DNA of 64,000 nucleotides from Rhodopseudomonas palustris JSC-3b (GTDB lineage: Bacteria > Pseudomonadota > Alphaproteobacteria > Rhizobiales > Xanthobacteraceae). Below are positions 33,706-44,356 of this stretch, in pieces. The notes below the pieces were generated by a model. That model was not told where the DNA came from and ran no database searches. It was given only the letters and a program-made list of their open reading frames with translations. The number at the start of each line of letters is the position of its first letter. Within the stretch, counting starts at the first letter, position 1. The stretch lies in contig KI632513.1 of NCBI GenBank assembly GCA_000504425.1, positions 1,605,491 to 1,669,490 of the forward strand, in the 5' to 3' direction. The translations under genes and the position numbers were made by a program.

Positions 33706-35721
33706 TCACGCCGCGGGCGCCGCGGCTTCGCTGCGCGACGGCTCGGCCTCGATCTCCGCGACGATCCGCCCGGTGGAGACCTGCTCGCCCTCGGCGACAT
33801 CGATCGCCGAAATGATGCCCGAAATCGGCGCGGCGTGCACGTGCTCCATCTTCATCGCTTCCAGCGTCAGCACCGGCTGCCCGGCGCTGACAAGGTCACC
33901 AGCCTTGACCAGCACCGCAACAACCCGGCCGTTCATCGCGGCACGGACCCGGCCATCGCCGCCGCCCGCGCTGGCGCGCGCCGGCGCCGCGCGCGTCAGA
34001 TCGCGGATCGTGGTGGTGACGCCAAGCCGCTGCACATAGAGCCAATCGCCGTCGCGGCAAAACACCGCCGATTCCGACAGGCCGCGGGCGCGGAAGCGCA
34101 GTTCGCCCTCACTGCAAGCGTCAAGCTCAAAGCTGACGCTGCGCTCGCCGCTGTGCACCAGATAGCTGCCGTCGCGCTCGCGATGCACCGCGAGGTCGAC
34201 CGGCGCGCCGTCGATCTCAAGCCGCAGCTGCACCGGAAAAGTCGCGGCTAGCGAGCGGCCCTGGCGCCAGCGCGCGGCGTGGCCATCGGTGAGATACCAG
34301 AGCAAGGCCGCCACCGCGCTCGCCGGCACCTCATCATCGGGCGCCGCCGCAAACAGCTCGGCACGATGTTTGGCGATGAAGCCCGTGGTTGCCTCACCGG
34401 CCGCAAACGCCGGGTGGCGGATGCAGGAAGCCAGGAACGCGCGGTTGGTGGCGACGCCAAACGCGATGGTGGTGTCGAGACCATGCAGCAGCCGACGGCG
34501 CGCCTCATCGCGGCTCGCGCCATGGGCGATGATCTTGGCGATCATCGAGTCGTAATAAGGCGGAATCTCCGCGCCGGAGCGCAGCGCGTGCTCGACGCGC
34601 AGTTCGGTCGGCATCTGCCAGCGTACCATGGTGCCCGATTGCGGCATGAAATCATGCGCCGCATCTTCCGAGCACAGCCGCACTTCGATGGCATGGCCAT
34701 GGAAGCGCACGTCCTGCTGCTTTAGCGGCAGCGGCTCACCGGCTGCGATCCGCAATTGCAGCTCAACGAGATCGAGCCCGGTGATCGCCTCGGTGACCGG
34801 ATGCTCGACCTGCAGCCGGGTGTTCATTTCCATGAAATAGAATTCGCCCTGCTGATCGAGCAGAAATTCCAGCGTGCCCGCGCCCTCATAGCCGAGCGCC
34901 TTGACGGCCGCGACCGCCACCTCGCCCATCTTGGCGCGCAGCTCGGCCGACACGGCGGGCGATGGCGCCTCTTCGATCAGCTTCTGATGGCGGCGCTGCA
35001 CCGAACAATCGCGTTCGCCCAGGTGAATGGCGTTGCCATAGCGATCGCCAAACACCTGGATTTCAATATGGCGCGGCTCGATGATCGCGCGCTCCAGAAT
35101 GACAGTCGGATCGCCGAACGCGCCCTGCGCTTCGGAGCGCGCGCTACGCAGCGCGTCCGGAAACGAAGCAGCGTCAGCGACCAGCCGCATGCCGCGGCCA
35201 CCGCCGCCGGCGACCGCCTTGATCATCACCGGAAAGCCGATGCGCTGCGCCTGCGCCAGCATTTCGCCGTCGCTCTGGTCTTCGCCCTGATAGCCGGGCA
35301 CGCACGGCACCCCGGCCTTGAGCATGATCGCCTTGGCGCCGGCCTTGTTGCCCATCGCCTCGATCGCTTGCGGCGACGGCCCGATAAACACCAGCCCGGC
35401 GTCTCGGCACGCCGCGGCGAAGTCCTCATTCTCGGCCAAAAAGCCGTAGCCGGGATGCACGGCATCGGCGCCGGCCTGGCGCGCGGCGGCGATGATCGCG
35501 TCGATGCGCAGATAAGACTGCGCCGGCAACGCGCCGCCGATGCACACCGCCTCATCGGCTTCGCGCACATGGAGCGCGCCCGCATCAGCATCGGAATAGA
35601 CCGCCACCACGCCATAGCCGAGCCGGCGCGCGGTGCGCATCACCCGCAGCGCGATCTCGCCGCGATTGGCGATCAGGATTTTGCGAAAGGGCGAAGGTTT
35701 CGTCACGGCTGCACCACTCAT
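33706..35721 (-). CDS. Acyl-CoA carboxylase alpha subunit (biotin carboxylase plus biotin carrier)
   Basis: A 671-residue fused alpha subunit. Seen: biotin carboxylase N-domain ILIANRGEIALRVMRTARRL, ATP-grasp Gly-rich loop VAGGGGRGMRLV, EMNTRLQVEHPVTE, then the C-terminal biotinyl domain with the acceptor Lys in LEAMKMEHVHA. ATP and bicarbonate carboxylate biotin, which the beta subunit passes to an acyl-CoA. It starts with a 4-base ATGA overlap to the beta-subunit gene. The layout matches methylcrotonyl-, geranyl- or propionyl-CoA carboxylases; the beta partner and neighbours favour the first two. Confidence 0.92.
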   Translation of the reverse strand: MSGAAVTKPSPFRKILIANRGEIALRVMRTARRLGYGVVAVYSDADAGALHVREADEAVCIGGALPAQSYLRIDAIIAAARQAGADAVHPGYGFLAENEDFAAACRDAGLVFIGPSPQAIEAMGNKAGAKAIMLKAGVPCVPGYQGEDQSDGEMLAQAQRIGFPVMIKAVAGGGGRGMRLVADAASFPDALRSARSEAQGAFGDPTVILERAIIEPRHIEIQVFGDRYGNAIHLGERDCSVQRRHQKLIEEAPSPAVSAELRAKMGEVAVAAVKALGYEGAGTLEFLLDQQGEFYFMEMNTRLQVEHPVTEAITGLDLVELQLRIAAGEPLPLKQQDVRFHGHAIEVRLCSEDAAHDFMPQSGTMVRWQMPTELRVEHALRSGAEIPPYYDSMIAKIIAHGASRDEARRRLLHGLDTTIAFGVATNRAFLASCIRHPAFAAGEATTGFIAKHRAELFAAAPDDEVPASAVAALLWYLTDGHAARWRQGRSLAATFPVQLRLEIDGAPVDLAVHRERDGSYLVHSGERSVSFELDACSEGELRFRARGLSESAVFCRDGDWLYVQRLGVTTTIRDLTRAAPARASAGGGDGRVRAAMNGRVVAVLVKAGDLVSAGQPVLTLEAMKMEHVHAAPISGIISAIDVAEGEQVSTGRIVAEIEAEPSRSEAAAPAA

Positions 35722-37337
35722 GGCCGGGCCACCGCGTATTGCATGCGCGCCGGCCTGCGCGCTTCCGCTTCACGACAAATCGCCAGCGTTTCCGCCAGCA
35801 CCGCGCGGGTGTCGCGCGGATCGATCACGCCATCGTCGAGCACGCGCGCCGAGGTGGCGAACACGTCCATCTGCCCGTCGAACATGAAGGTGATGCTCTT
35901 CTGCATCTTCTCGAGCTTGTCCTGCTCGACCGGCACGCCGCGCCGCGCCGCGGCGGCCTCAGTGACGATCGCCATGGTTTTCGCCGCCTGTTCGCCGCCC
36001 ATCACCGCGGTCTTGGCATTGGGCCAGGAGAAGCAGAACCGCGGATGGAAACCGCGGCCGCACATGCCGTAATTGCCGGCGCCGAACGAGGCGCCGCAAT
36101 ACAGCGTGATCTGCGGCACGTTCGCCGAGGTCACCGCCTGGATCATCTTGGAGCCGTGCTTGATCATGCCGGCTTCCTCATAAGCCTTGCCGACCATGTA
36201 GCCGGTGGTGTTGTTGAGATAGAGCAACGGCGTTTGCGACTGGCAACACGCCTGGATGAAATGGGTCGCCTTGTTGGCGCCGGCGGGATCGAGCGGGCCG
36301 TTATTGGTGATGATGCCGACCGCATGGCCCTCGATGCGCGCCTGGCCGCACACCGTCGCGGGGCCGTAATTCGGCGCCATCTCGGTGAAATCGGAATCAT
36401 CGACAATGCGCGCAATCACCTGGCGCATATCGACCGGGCGCTTGTGATCCATGGGCATGATGCCGAGCAGTTCTTCGGCGTCATAGCGCGGTGGCTTGAA
36501 CGATCCGTTCGGCCCTGGCTCGGGCCGATCCCAGTTCAGCCCGGCCATGATGTCACGCGCGATGCGCAGCGCGTCGCGGTCGTCCTCGGCGAGATAATCG
36601 CCGAGCCCCGAAATCGACGTGTGCATCTCGGCGCCGCCGAGTTCTTCCTCGGTGGCGATTTCGCCGGTCGCGGCCTTGAGCAGCGGCGGGCCGGCCAGAA
36701 ACGCGCGGGTGCGGCCACGAACCATCACGATGTAGTCCGACAGCCCGGTCTGATAGGCGCCGCCCGCGGTCGATGAGCCGTGCGTGACGGTGACCACCGG
36801 CAGCCCGGCTGCCGACAGCCGCGCCAGATTGCGAAAGATGTTGCCGCCGCGCACAAAATCCTCGACGCGGTAACGCATCAGATTGGCGCCGGCGCTTTCC
36901 ACCAGTTGCACGAAGGGCAGCTTGTTTTCGAGCGCCATCTCCTGCACGCGCAGCGATTTGTCGAGCCCGAACGGCTGCAACGCGCCGGCATCGATGCCGG
37001 AATCATTGGCGCTGATCATGCAGCGAATGCCGGACACAAAGCCGATGCCAGCGATCACGCCGCCGCCCGGCACGCTTTTCGACGGATCGCCATTGTCGAA
37101 CATGTAGCCGGCCAGCGTCGACAATTCGAGAAACGGCGTGCCGGGATCGAGCAGCAGCGCCACCCGTTCGCGCGGCAAGAGCTGGCCGCGCTTGTGAAAG
37201 CGCTCGGCCGAGGCCGCCGACGCCTTGCGCGCCCGCTCCTCAAGCTCACGGATGCGCGCGATCAGCGCCAGCATGCCGTCGCGGTTCGCCTTGAACGCGT
37301 CGCCGCCGGTTGCGAGGGTGGATTCAATCAGTGCCAT
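35718..37337 (-). CDS. Acyl-CoA carboxylase beta subunit (methylcrotonyl/geranyl-CoA type)
   Basis: Start at the ATG of 37335-37337 (539 residues). The longer frame reaches into a palindromic repeat and is rejected. Seen: the carboxyltransferase fold with THGSSTAGGAYQTGLSDY, NNTTGYMVGKAYEEAG, a second oxyanion region QITLYCGASFGAGNYGM, and FCFSWPNAKTAVMGGEQAA, all typical of MCC/GCC beta chains rather than propionyl-CoA carboxylase. The stop overlaps the alpha-subunit start. A repeat (37370-37390) separates it from the CoA ligase gene. Confidence 0.92.
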   Translation of the reverse strand: MALIESTLATGGDAFKANRDGMLALIARIRELEERARKASAASAERFHKRGQLLPRERVALLLDPGTPFLELSTLAGYMFDNGDPSKSVPGGGVIAGIGFVSGIRCMISANDSGIDAGALQPFGLDKSLRVQEMALENKLPFVQLVESAGANLMRYRVEDFVRGGNIFRNLARLSAAGLPVVTVTHGSSTAGGAYQTGLSDYIVMVRGRTRAFLAGPPLLKAATGEIATEEELGGAEMHTSISGLGDYLAEDDRDALRIARDIMAGLNWDRPEPGPNGSFKPPRYDAEELLGIMPMDHKRPVDMRQVIARIVDDSDFTEMAPNYGPATVCGQARIEGHAVGIITNNGPLDPAGANKATHFIQACCQSQTPLLYLNNTTGYMVGKAYEEAGMIKHGSKMIQAVTSANVPQITLYCGASFGAGNYGMCGRGFHPRFCFSWPNAKTAVMGGEQAAKTMAIVTEAAAARRGVPVEQDKLEKMQKSITFMFDGQMDVFATSARVLDDGVIDPRDTRAVLAETLAICREAEARRPARMQYAVARP

Positions 37338-37365
37338 TGGATTGTCCTTGTCATCACGACCGTGG

Positions 37366-37392
37366 CATCGCTCCCCCTTGCGGGGAGGGAAA
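37366..37392. repeat. Short G+C-rich palindrome
   Basis: CTCCCC-CTTG-CGGGGAG hairpin, the same outer module as in the element at 25407-25613. It lies between the CoA ligase and the carboxylase beta subunit and is probably a partial repeat copy. Confidence 0.5.
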
Positions 37393-37425
37393 CGAGCGCG
37401 CCCCGGAATGACGCTGTGATCACGT

Positions 37426-39027
37426 TCACGCCTGCACCGTCGCAAAATAGTCGGCGAACTCGTTGCGCAGCTCGACCTTGCGCAGCTTGCCGGTCGCGGT
37501 CATCGGCATCTCGGCGACGATCCGCACCAGCTTGGGCACCTGGAATCCGCCAAGCTGATCGCGGCAATGCTCGATGATCTCGGCTTCGGTCGCCGATGCC
37601 CCGGGCTTGAGCTTGACGAATGCCGACACCGCCTCGCCCCATTGCGGATGCGGCAGGCCGACCACTGCGGCATTCATCACTGCGGGATGCGCCAGCAGCG
37701 TTTCCTCGATCTTCACCGAAGGCACGTTCTCACCGCCGGACTTGATCATGTCCTTCTTGCGATCGAGGAACAGCACCTCGCCATGCTCATCGACCATGGC
37801 GAGGTCGCCGGTGTGGTGCCAGCCGAATTTGCGCGAGGCTTCGGTCGCGGCGATATCCTTGTAGTAGCCGAGCATCACATTCGGGCCGCGATGCACGATC
37901 TCGCCGACCTGGCCGGGCGGCAGCAGATTGCCCTCGTCGTCCATGATGGCGGTCTCGTTGACCATGGTCGACTCGCCCCAGTAATTACCAAAGCGCTTGA
38001 GCTGCCGATCGGGCTGCGACACCGTGGTCGCCGGATACATTTCGGTCTGGCCGCTCGGCTGCATGAAGTTCGGGCACAGCTCCTGAATGGCGCGCTCCAA
38101 CAGCGGCCGCGGCATCGGCGCCATGGTGTAGATGCAGCAGCGCAGCGACGACAGGTCGAAATCCTTGCGGCGCGGATGATCGAGCAGCACCTGATACATC
38201 AGCGGCAGGCCGATGAAGACCGTGAGCCGGTCGCGCTGGATCGCCTCCAGACACGCCAGCGGATCAAAGCCGCGCATCAACGCCACCTTGGCGCCGACCG
38301 CGAAATAGGACAGCAGCATGACATGGGCAGCGCAGTGGAACAGCGGGAACTGCCCGGTGATGCCGTCATTGCGGTCGAGATGCAGCTCGATCGCGTTGCT
38401 CATCACCGCCATGGTGACGGCGAGATGGCAGTGCATCGCCCCCTTCGGCCGCGAGGTGGTGCCCGAAGTGTAGATGATCATCGCCAGATCACGCTCGTCG
38501 AACGCGATCTCCGGCTCGATGTCCGACTGACCTTCAATCAGCTGAGTAAAACTGCCGAGCTGCAGCGCCGCGGCCTTGCCGGCAAGGTCGATGCCGATCG
38601 CATCGATGCCGAGCTTTTCCAGCAGCGCGCGCCGATCCGGGATGCCGTACAGATAATCGTCGATCAGCGCGAATTTTACCTCGGCATGACTGAGGATGTA
38701 TTCGATATCGGACGTGCCGAGCATGGTGTTGATCGGCACCCAAACGAGGCCCGCGCGATGAATACCGAACAGCGCTTTGACGAACTCGACCGAGTTGTTG
38801 CAGATGGTCGCGATCTTGGTGCCGGGCTTCAGGCCGCGCGACACCAGATAATTGGCGAAGCGATTGGCGTCGCGCTCGACCTCAAGATAGCTGACCTGGC
38901 GGGCGCCTTCGGTCAGCGCAATCCGGTCCGGAAAGCGGCGCGCTGATTTGCGCAAAATGTCGCCGATCGCCACCCGGCCGATCCGCCCTGGGCCCGGCAC
39001 GCCGCCGGTCGCTTCAAGATTGCTCAT
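37426..39027 (-). CDS. AMP-dependent acyl-CoA synthetase
   Basis: I use the ATG at 39025-39027 with AGGGGA upstream (533 residues). Seen: the AMP-binding P-loop MIIYTSGTTSRPKGAMHCH (about residue 180), the adenylate contact YPATTVSQ, and the hinge and C-terminal motif HTGDLAMVDEHGEVLFLDRK with KSGGENVPSVKIEE and the late Lys in TATGKLRK. It joins a carboxylic acid to CoA, probably starting the pathway encoded downstream. In the Atu pathway a ligase makes citronellyl-CoA; here the substrate is inferred only. Confidence 0.9.
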   Translation of the reverse strand: MSNLEATGGVPGPGRIGRVAIGDILRKSARRFPDRIALTEGARQVSYLEVERDANRFANYLVSRGLKPGTKIATICNNSVEFVKALFGIHRAGLVWVPINTMLGTSDIEYILSHAEVKFALIDDYLYGIPDRRALLEKLGIDAIGIDLAGKAAALQLGSFTQLIEGQSDIEPEIAFDERDLAMIIYTSGTTSRPKGAMHCHLAVTMAVMSNAIELHLDRNDGITGQFPLFHCAAHVMLLSYFAVGAKVALMRGFDPLACLEAIQRDRLTVFIGLPLMYQVLLDHPRRKDFDLSSLRCCIYTMAPMPRPLLERAIQELCPNFMQPSGQTEMYPATTVSQPDRQLKRFGNYWGESTMVNETAIMDDEGNLLPPGQVGEIVHRGPNVMLGYYKDIAATEASRKFGWHHTGDLAMVDEHGEVLFLDRKKDMIKSGGENVPSVKIEETLLAHPAVMNAAVVGLPHPQWGEAVSAFVKLKPGASATEAEIIEHCRDQLGGFQVPKLVRIVAEMPMTATGKLRKVELRNEFADYFATVQA

Positions 39028-39112
39028 GTCCGTTTCCCCTGTGCTGCCGGCAGCTCTTGCGGCTGCCCGAGTGATCGATGCGGTTGGGCGATCACGGCGC
39101 GTTGCGCGATCG

Positions 39113-39979
39113 CTAATGCAACAGCCCAAAAATCTGCCGCGCCTCGGCCGGGCTGGCGATCTCGCGGCCGGCCTGGCGCGCCAGCTTGGCCATGGTTTCG
39201 ATCAACTGGCCGTTGGAGGTCACCTTGGTGCCGTCCGGCTGATAGAAGGTGTCTTCCAGCCCGGTGCGCAGATGGCCGCCGAGTTCGGCGCAGCGCTGAT
39301 GCAGCGGCCAGATCTCGGCACGGCCGATCGCGGTCACCTGCCAATGCGCGCCAGGGGCCATCAGCTTCACCAGAATCGGCAGCAACTCGGGATCGGCGGG
39401 CATGCCGGAAGCAACGCCCATCACGAAATTGTACTCGAGCGGCCCGGAATACATGCCGGTCTGGCGATACATGCCGACGCAGCGCACGATGCCGACATCG
39501 AAGCACTCGAATTCCGGAATGGTGCCGGCTTCCTTCATCACGTCGAGGAACTGCTGCACCTTCTCGACCGGATTGTCGAACATCATCGGCGGCCAGGCCC
39601 AGCTATTGTCAGCCTTGACCTTGAGATAATTGAGCGAGCCGGCGTTGCACGCCGCCATCTCCGGTTTGGTTTCGCGCACGCAAGCGAGCGCGCCCTCAAA
39701 GCGCGGCCCAACGGTGCCGGTGGTGTGATTGATGATCACGCCCGGACAGGCTTCGCGGATCGCCTGCTGCACCTCGCGCGACACCTGCAAATCCCAGGTC
39801 GGCAGATGGCCCATATTGGGCGCCTGCTGACGCAGATGGATGTGCATCACGGTGGCGCCGGCGTCGAACGCCGCCTTGGCTTCGCGCGCCATCTCCTCGG
39901 GCGTCACCGGAACGTGGTGCTGCTTGGGGTCGGTCAGCACGCCGTTCAGCGAGCAGGTGATGACGGCTTTGTCGCTCAT
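39113..39979 (-). CDS. BKACE-family (DUF849) beta-keto acid cleavage enzyme
   Basis: Start at the ATG of 39977-39979 (288 residues) with GGAGTG upstream. Seen: MHIHLR (zinc-binding His pair), the TIM-barrel pattern with INHTTGTVG, and ECFDVGIV, RTGLEDTFY near the C-terminus with the catalytic acid region. Family members split a beta-keto acid with acetyl-CoA, giving acetoacetate and an acyl-CoA (first defined for 3-keto-5-aminohexanoate in lysine fermentation). Between a CoA ligase and the regulator, it may take the place of an HMG-CoA-lyase-like step or open a second route. Confidence 0.88.
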   Translation of the reverse strand: MSDKAVITCSLNGVLTDPKQHHVPVTPEEMAREAKAAFDAGATVMHIHLRQQAPNMGHLPTWDLQVSREVQQAIREACPGVIINHTTGTVGPRFEGALACVRETKPEMAACNAGSLNYLKVKADNSWAWPPMMFDNPVEKVQQFLDVMKEAGTIPEFECFDVGIVRCVGMYRQTGMYSGPLEYNFVMGVASGMPADPELLPILVKLMAPGAHWQVTAIGRAEIWPLHQRCAELGGHLRTGLEDTFYQPDGTKVTSNGQLIETMAKLARQAGREIASPAEARQIFGLLH

Positions 39980-40066
39980 GCCGGGAACACTCCGTTTCGA
40001 TTGCCCGCGCATGATGCGAAGCCGGAGCGCCGGCTTCTTGCGTTCAGCCGCTACTCGCTGCGACGC

Positions 40067-40888
40067 TTACGCCCGCCCCTGGCGCAGTGCGCCGCGCTCG
40101 GCCACCGACTGGCCGCCGCGATAGATCGCCAAATCGCGCGAGCCGGAGAAAATCGCGCGCGGCTTCAGCCCGTAGAAGCGGCGAATCGAATGGCTGAAAT
40201 GGGTGGAGTCCGGATAGCCGATGTCCTGCGCCAGATGCGCGAGGTTGATGTCCTCGTTGACGAAATGCAGCATGTGCCGCGCCCGCTTCCAGGCCCGGAA
40301 CGCGCGGAATGCAATGCCGGTTTCGTCCTTGAACAGATGCAGGAAGCGCGACTGCGACAGATTGGCGAGCGCCGCACAATCGGCGGCGGTCACCGCATTG
40401 CCGGAAAATTCGCTGATGCAAGCGATCGCACGCGCGATGCGCGGATCGAGATCGCGGCGCGGCAATGGCTCGCCAAAAAAGATCGCGTCGAATTCCGCGG
40501 TGGTGAAGCCGTCGCGGCGGCGCGTGGCCAAGAGCTCGCTATAGGCGGCGCGAATCCGCACCGCGAGCTTGTGCTGCATGTGCTGATCGGCGGCGGCCAG
40601 CGATGCCATCGCGCCTTGCGCAATGGTTTCGGGCTCGATCACCAGATTGGTGATGGTGAGATGGTCGGATTGGATGGTGTGCGCGTGATAAGGGGGCACG
40701 ATCGCGATCACGCCGGTCTGGGTCGGCAGACCTTCGATGGTGACGCGCAATTCGCCGGCAATCGCGGTGTAGATACCAAAACCGCCAACCGCACGGCGGC
40801 GCGGCCGGCCCAGCAGCCCGGCATAAAACAGCCGCTCCGGGCTGATCAGCATCAAATGCCCGGAGCCCGGGCATGACATCTCGCTCAT
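40067..40888 (-). CDS. AraC-family transcriptional regulator
   Basis: Start at the ATG of 40886-40888 with GAGGG upstream (273 residues). Seen: an N-terminal cupin-like ligand domain (GIYTAIAGELRVTIEG, VPPYHAHTIQ) and a C-terminal AraC double helix-turn-helix with ALANLSQSRFLHLFKDETG and AHLAQDIGYPDSTHFSHSIRR. The regulator is divergent from nothing; it lies within the catabolic block and most likely controls it. A ligand among the acyl-CoA acids is a guess. Confidence 0.9.
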   Translation of the reverse strand: MSEMSCPGSGHLMLISPERLFYAGLLGRPRRRAVGGFGIYTAIAGELRVTIEGLPTQTGVIAIVPPYHAHTIQSDHLTITNLVIEPETIAQGAMASLAAADQHMQHKLAVRIRAAYSELLATRRRDGFTTAEFDAIFFGEPLPRRDLDPRIARAIACISEFSGNAVTAADCAALANLSQSRFLHLFKDETGIAFRAFRAWKRARHMLHFVNEDINLAHLAQDIGYPDSTHFSHSIRRFYGLKPRAIFSGSRDLAIYRGGQSVAERGALRQGRA

Positions 40889-41006
40889 GGGTCGTCCCTC
40901 AGGAAGGCGTTTGTTGTCGCCTGTCTCCGTATTGCTGCGGCCCTCTGTGGGGCCCGCTGAGAATACAGAAAACCGACCCGTTGTCACCGGGCAAAGCCAC
41001 CCCGGT

Positions 41007-41657
41007 TCAGAAGCCGCGCGCGACACCCTGCCGCGTTGCCTCGCTCTGCTCGGCCTGCACCGCGCGGCGATAGCCGTCGCGTTGCTGCAGCCGCTGCCAA
41101 TAGGCGGCGACATTCGGCCCAAAATGCTGGCCGAGCCCAATGGTATCTGCCAGCCGCAGCGCATAGCCGATCGCAATATCGGCCGCGGTGAAGCGGCCAC
41201 CGCATAGCCATTCGCCATTGCCGGTGGCGGTCTCGACCGCGCGCAGCCGGCCCAAAAACCATTTGGTGTAGTCCTCGACCACCTGCGGCTGGCGGCGGTC
41301 GGCCGGCTCCAGCGCGCCGTAGCGCAGCACCAGGGTCTGCGGAAAGGTCAGCGTGGCGTCGCTGAAGAACAGCCAGTTGAGATAGGCGCCGTAATCGGGC
41401 TCGGAGAGATCAACCACCAGCGGCGTCGGCCCATAGCGGGTGCCGAGATAATGGCAGATGCCGGTCGACTCCGTCATCTTGGTGTCGCCGTCGATCATGA
41501 ACGGAATGGTGCCGAGCGGATTGATCGCCAGATAATCCTTGGCGAACACCCGCGGCGGGAACGGCAGCATTTTCAGCTCATAATGCAGCTCGAGTTCTTC
41601 CAGCATCCACAGCGGGCGGAACGAGCGCGCGGCTTGGCAGTGATAGAGCGTGATCAT
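41007..41657 (-). CDS. Glutathione S-transferase family protein
   Basis: A 216-residue GST. Seen: N-terminal ITLYHCQAARSFRPLWMLEE (thioredoxin-like, with Ser in the G-site position), NPLGTIPFMIDGD with cis-Pro, TESTGICHYLGTRYG and the C-terminal helical FTAADIAIGYALRLADTIGL. It lies between the AraC gene and the acyl-CoA dehydrogenase; a pathway role is not obvious, and detoxification is possible. Confidence 0.9.
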   Translation of the reverse strand: MITLYHCQAARSFRPLWMLEELELHYELKMLPFPPRVFAKDYLAINPLGTIPFMIDGDTKMTESTGICHYLGTRYGPTPLVVDLSEPDYGAYLNWLFFSDATLTFPQTLVLRYGALEPADRRQPQVVEDYTKWFLGRLRAVETATGNGEWLCGGRFTAADIAIGYALRLADTIGLGQHFGPNVAAYWQRLQQRDGYRRAVQAEQSEATRQGVARGF

Positions 41658-41717
41658 GGTGCGGTGTTCCCTCTCCCAAAATTAGTCGCGAAGTCGATTT
41701 CAAGACCGCAGCGCGCG

Positions 41718-41741
41718 CCTCTCCCCGCACGCGGGGAGAGG
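41718..41741. repeat. Perfect 11-bp palindrome
   Basis: CCTCTCCCCGC-AC-GCGGGGAGAGG between the acyl-CoA dehydrogenase stop and the GST start. There is no T tract, so it looks more like an interspersed repeat than a terminator. Confidence 0.55.
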
Positions 41742-41760
41742 TGAAGTCATCAATGCTCGA

Positions 41761-42933
<1,173 letters not shown>

Positions 42934-42965
42934 TGATGTGTTTGCCTTGTTTACTGCCGAACCAA

Positions 42966-43044
42966 CCCCGTCATTGCGAGCGCAGCGAAGCAATCCATGC
43001 CACTTGGGATTCTGGATTGCTTCGTCGCTGCGCTCCTCGCAATG
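42966..43044. repeat. Inverted-repeat intergenic element
   Basis: CGTCATTGCGAG... and its inverted partner ...CTCGCAATGACG, with GCGAAGCAATCC/GGATTGCTTCG inside, give arms of about 30 bases around a short core. This is a repeat type often seen between Bradyrhizobium-group genes. It sits between two acyl-CoA dehydrogenase genes. Confidence 0.75.
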
Positions 43045-43057
43045 ACGATGCGTCTCT

Positions 43058-44197
43058 TCACAGCCCCATCTGCCGGCTGGCGAGATCCTTCATGATCTCT
43101 TCGGTGCCGCCGCCGATGGCATTGACCTTGACGTCGCGATAGATGCGCTCGACCTTGACGCCGCGCATGTAGCCGGCGCCGCCAAAAATCTGCACCGCCT
43201 CCGACGCGCAGAACGCCATGGTCTGGGTCGCCTGGTTCTTCAGCATGCAGATGTCGGCGATCGGGTTCTCGCCCTGGGATAGCCGCCACGCCAACAGCTC
43301 CAGCATCGCCTGCGAGGCGTTTATGCGCTGCGCCATATCGACCAGCTTGTGGCGGATCACCTGATGCTTGACCAGCGGCTTGCCAAAAGTGACGCGCTGC
43401 TTGGCGTAACCGATCGCTTCGTCGAGGCACACTTGCGACGCGGCGATGCAGCCGGCCGCCATCGAGATGCGCTCGCTGTTAAAGTTCATCATGATGATCA
43501 GGAAGCCCATGCCCTCCTGACCGAGCAGATTGCCGACCGGCACCCGGCAATTGTCAAAATGCAGCGTCGCGGTGTCGGACGCCCACCAGCCCATCTTTTT
43601 CAGTGGCGTGCGCGTCAGCCCAGGCGTGTCGCCGGGGATCAGCAGCAGGCTGACGCCGCCCGGCCCCTCGCCGCCGGTGCGCACCGCGGTGGTGATGTAG
43701 TCGGCGCGCATCCCGGAGGTGATGAAGGTCTTTTCGCCATTGACGATGTAGTGATCGCCGTCGCGCTTGGCGGTGGTGCGCAGATTGGCGACATCCGAAC
43801 CACCCGAGGGCTCGGTGATCGCCAGCGCCGAGATCTTTTGACCGGACAGAATTTCCGGCAGCACCTTGGCTTTCAGTTCCGGGGTTCCAGCCCGCGCAAT
43901 CGGCGGCGCGCCGATCGAACTGGAATTGAGGCCGGCGGCAACGCCACCGGCGCCGGCCCGCGCCAGTTCCTGCACCGCGACGATCCACATGAACGGATCG
44001 ACCGGGGTGCCGCCATATTCCTCCGGAAAGCCGAGACCGAGCAGACCGATCGCTGCGGCCTTTTGGTACAGCTCGCGCGGAAACCCACCGGCCTCATCCC
44101 ATTCGGTGGCGTAAGGCTCGATCTCGTTTTGGACAAAGCGCCGCACCACGTCGCGGAACGCGCTGTGGTCGGCGGTATAGAAGGGACTTTTGGACAA
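43058..44197 (-). CDS. Acyl-CoA dehydrogenase (second)
   Basis: A 379-residue enzyme. Seen: LAITEPSGGSDVANLRTTAK (FAD and acyl binding), KTFITSGMRADY, HFDNCRVPVGNLLG, a candidate catalytic-base region in QIFGGAGYMRGVKVERIYRD, and the end NAIGGGTEEIM. The only start in frame is TTG at 44195-44197, without a strong ribosome site. It is the first gene of the minus-strand block and probably oxidises an acyl-CoA of the same pathway as the carboxylase; the chain is unknown. Confidence 0.88.
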   Translation of the reverse strand: MSKSPFYTADHSAFRDVVRRFVQNEIEPYATEWDEAGGFPRELYQKAAAIGLLGLGFPEEYGGTPVDPFMWIVAVQELARAGAGGVAAGLNSSSIGAPPIARAGTPELKAKVLPEILSGQKISALAITEPSGGSDVANLRTTAKRDGDHYIVNGEKTFITSGMRADYITTAVRTGGEGPGGVSLLLIPGDTPGLTRTPLKKMGWWASDTATLHFDNCRVPVGNLLGQEGMGFLIIMMNFNSERISMAAGCIAASQVCLDEAIGYAKQRVTFGKPLVKHQVIRHKLVDMAQRINASQAMLELLAWRLSQGENPIADICMLKNQATQTMAFCASEAVQIFGGAGYMRGVKVERIYRDVKVNAIGGGTEEIMKDLASRQMGL

Positions 44198-44356
44198 GCT
44201 CGCACCCGCAATCAGCCAATGGCGGGCGGAGGATGCCGGGAAACCGTCCGGCTCACTTGCGTCGAGTGGCTGATTCGCGGCGCGCCGTTCCGCAAGGTCG
44301 GCGGAACGGCTGGAGCGGCTCGCCTCGCGAGCTTGGCACGCAGGCGCGCGGTGCGG

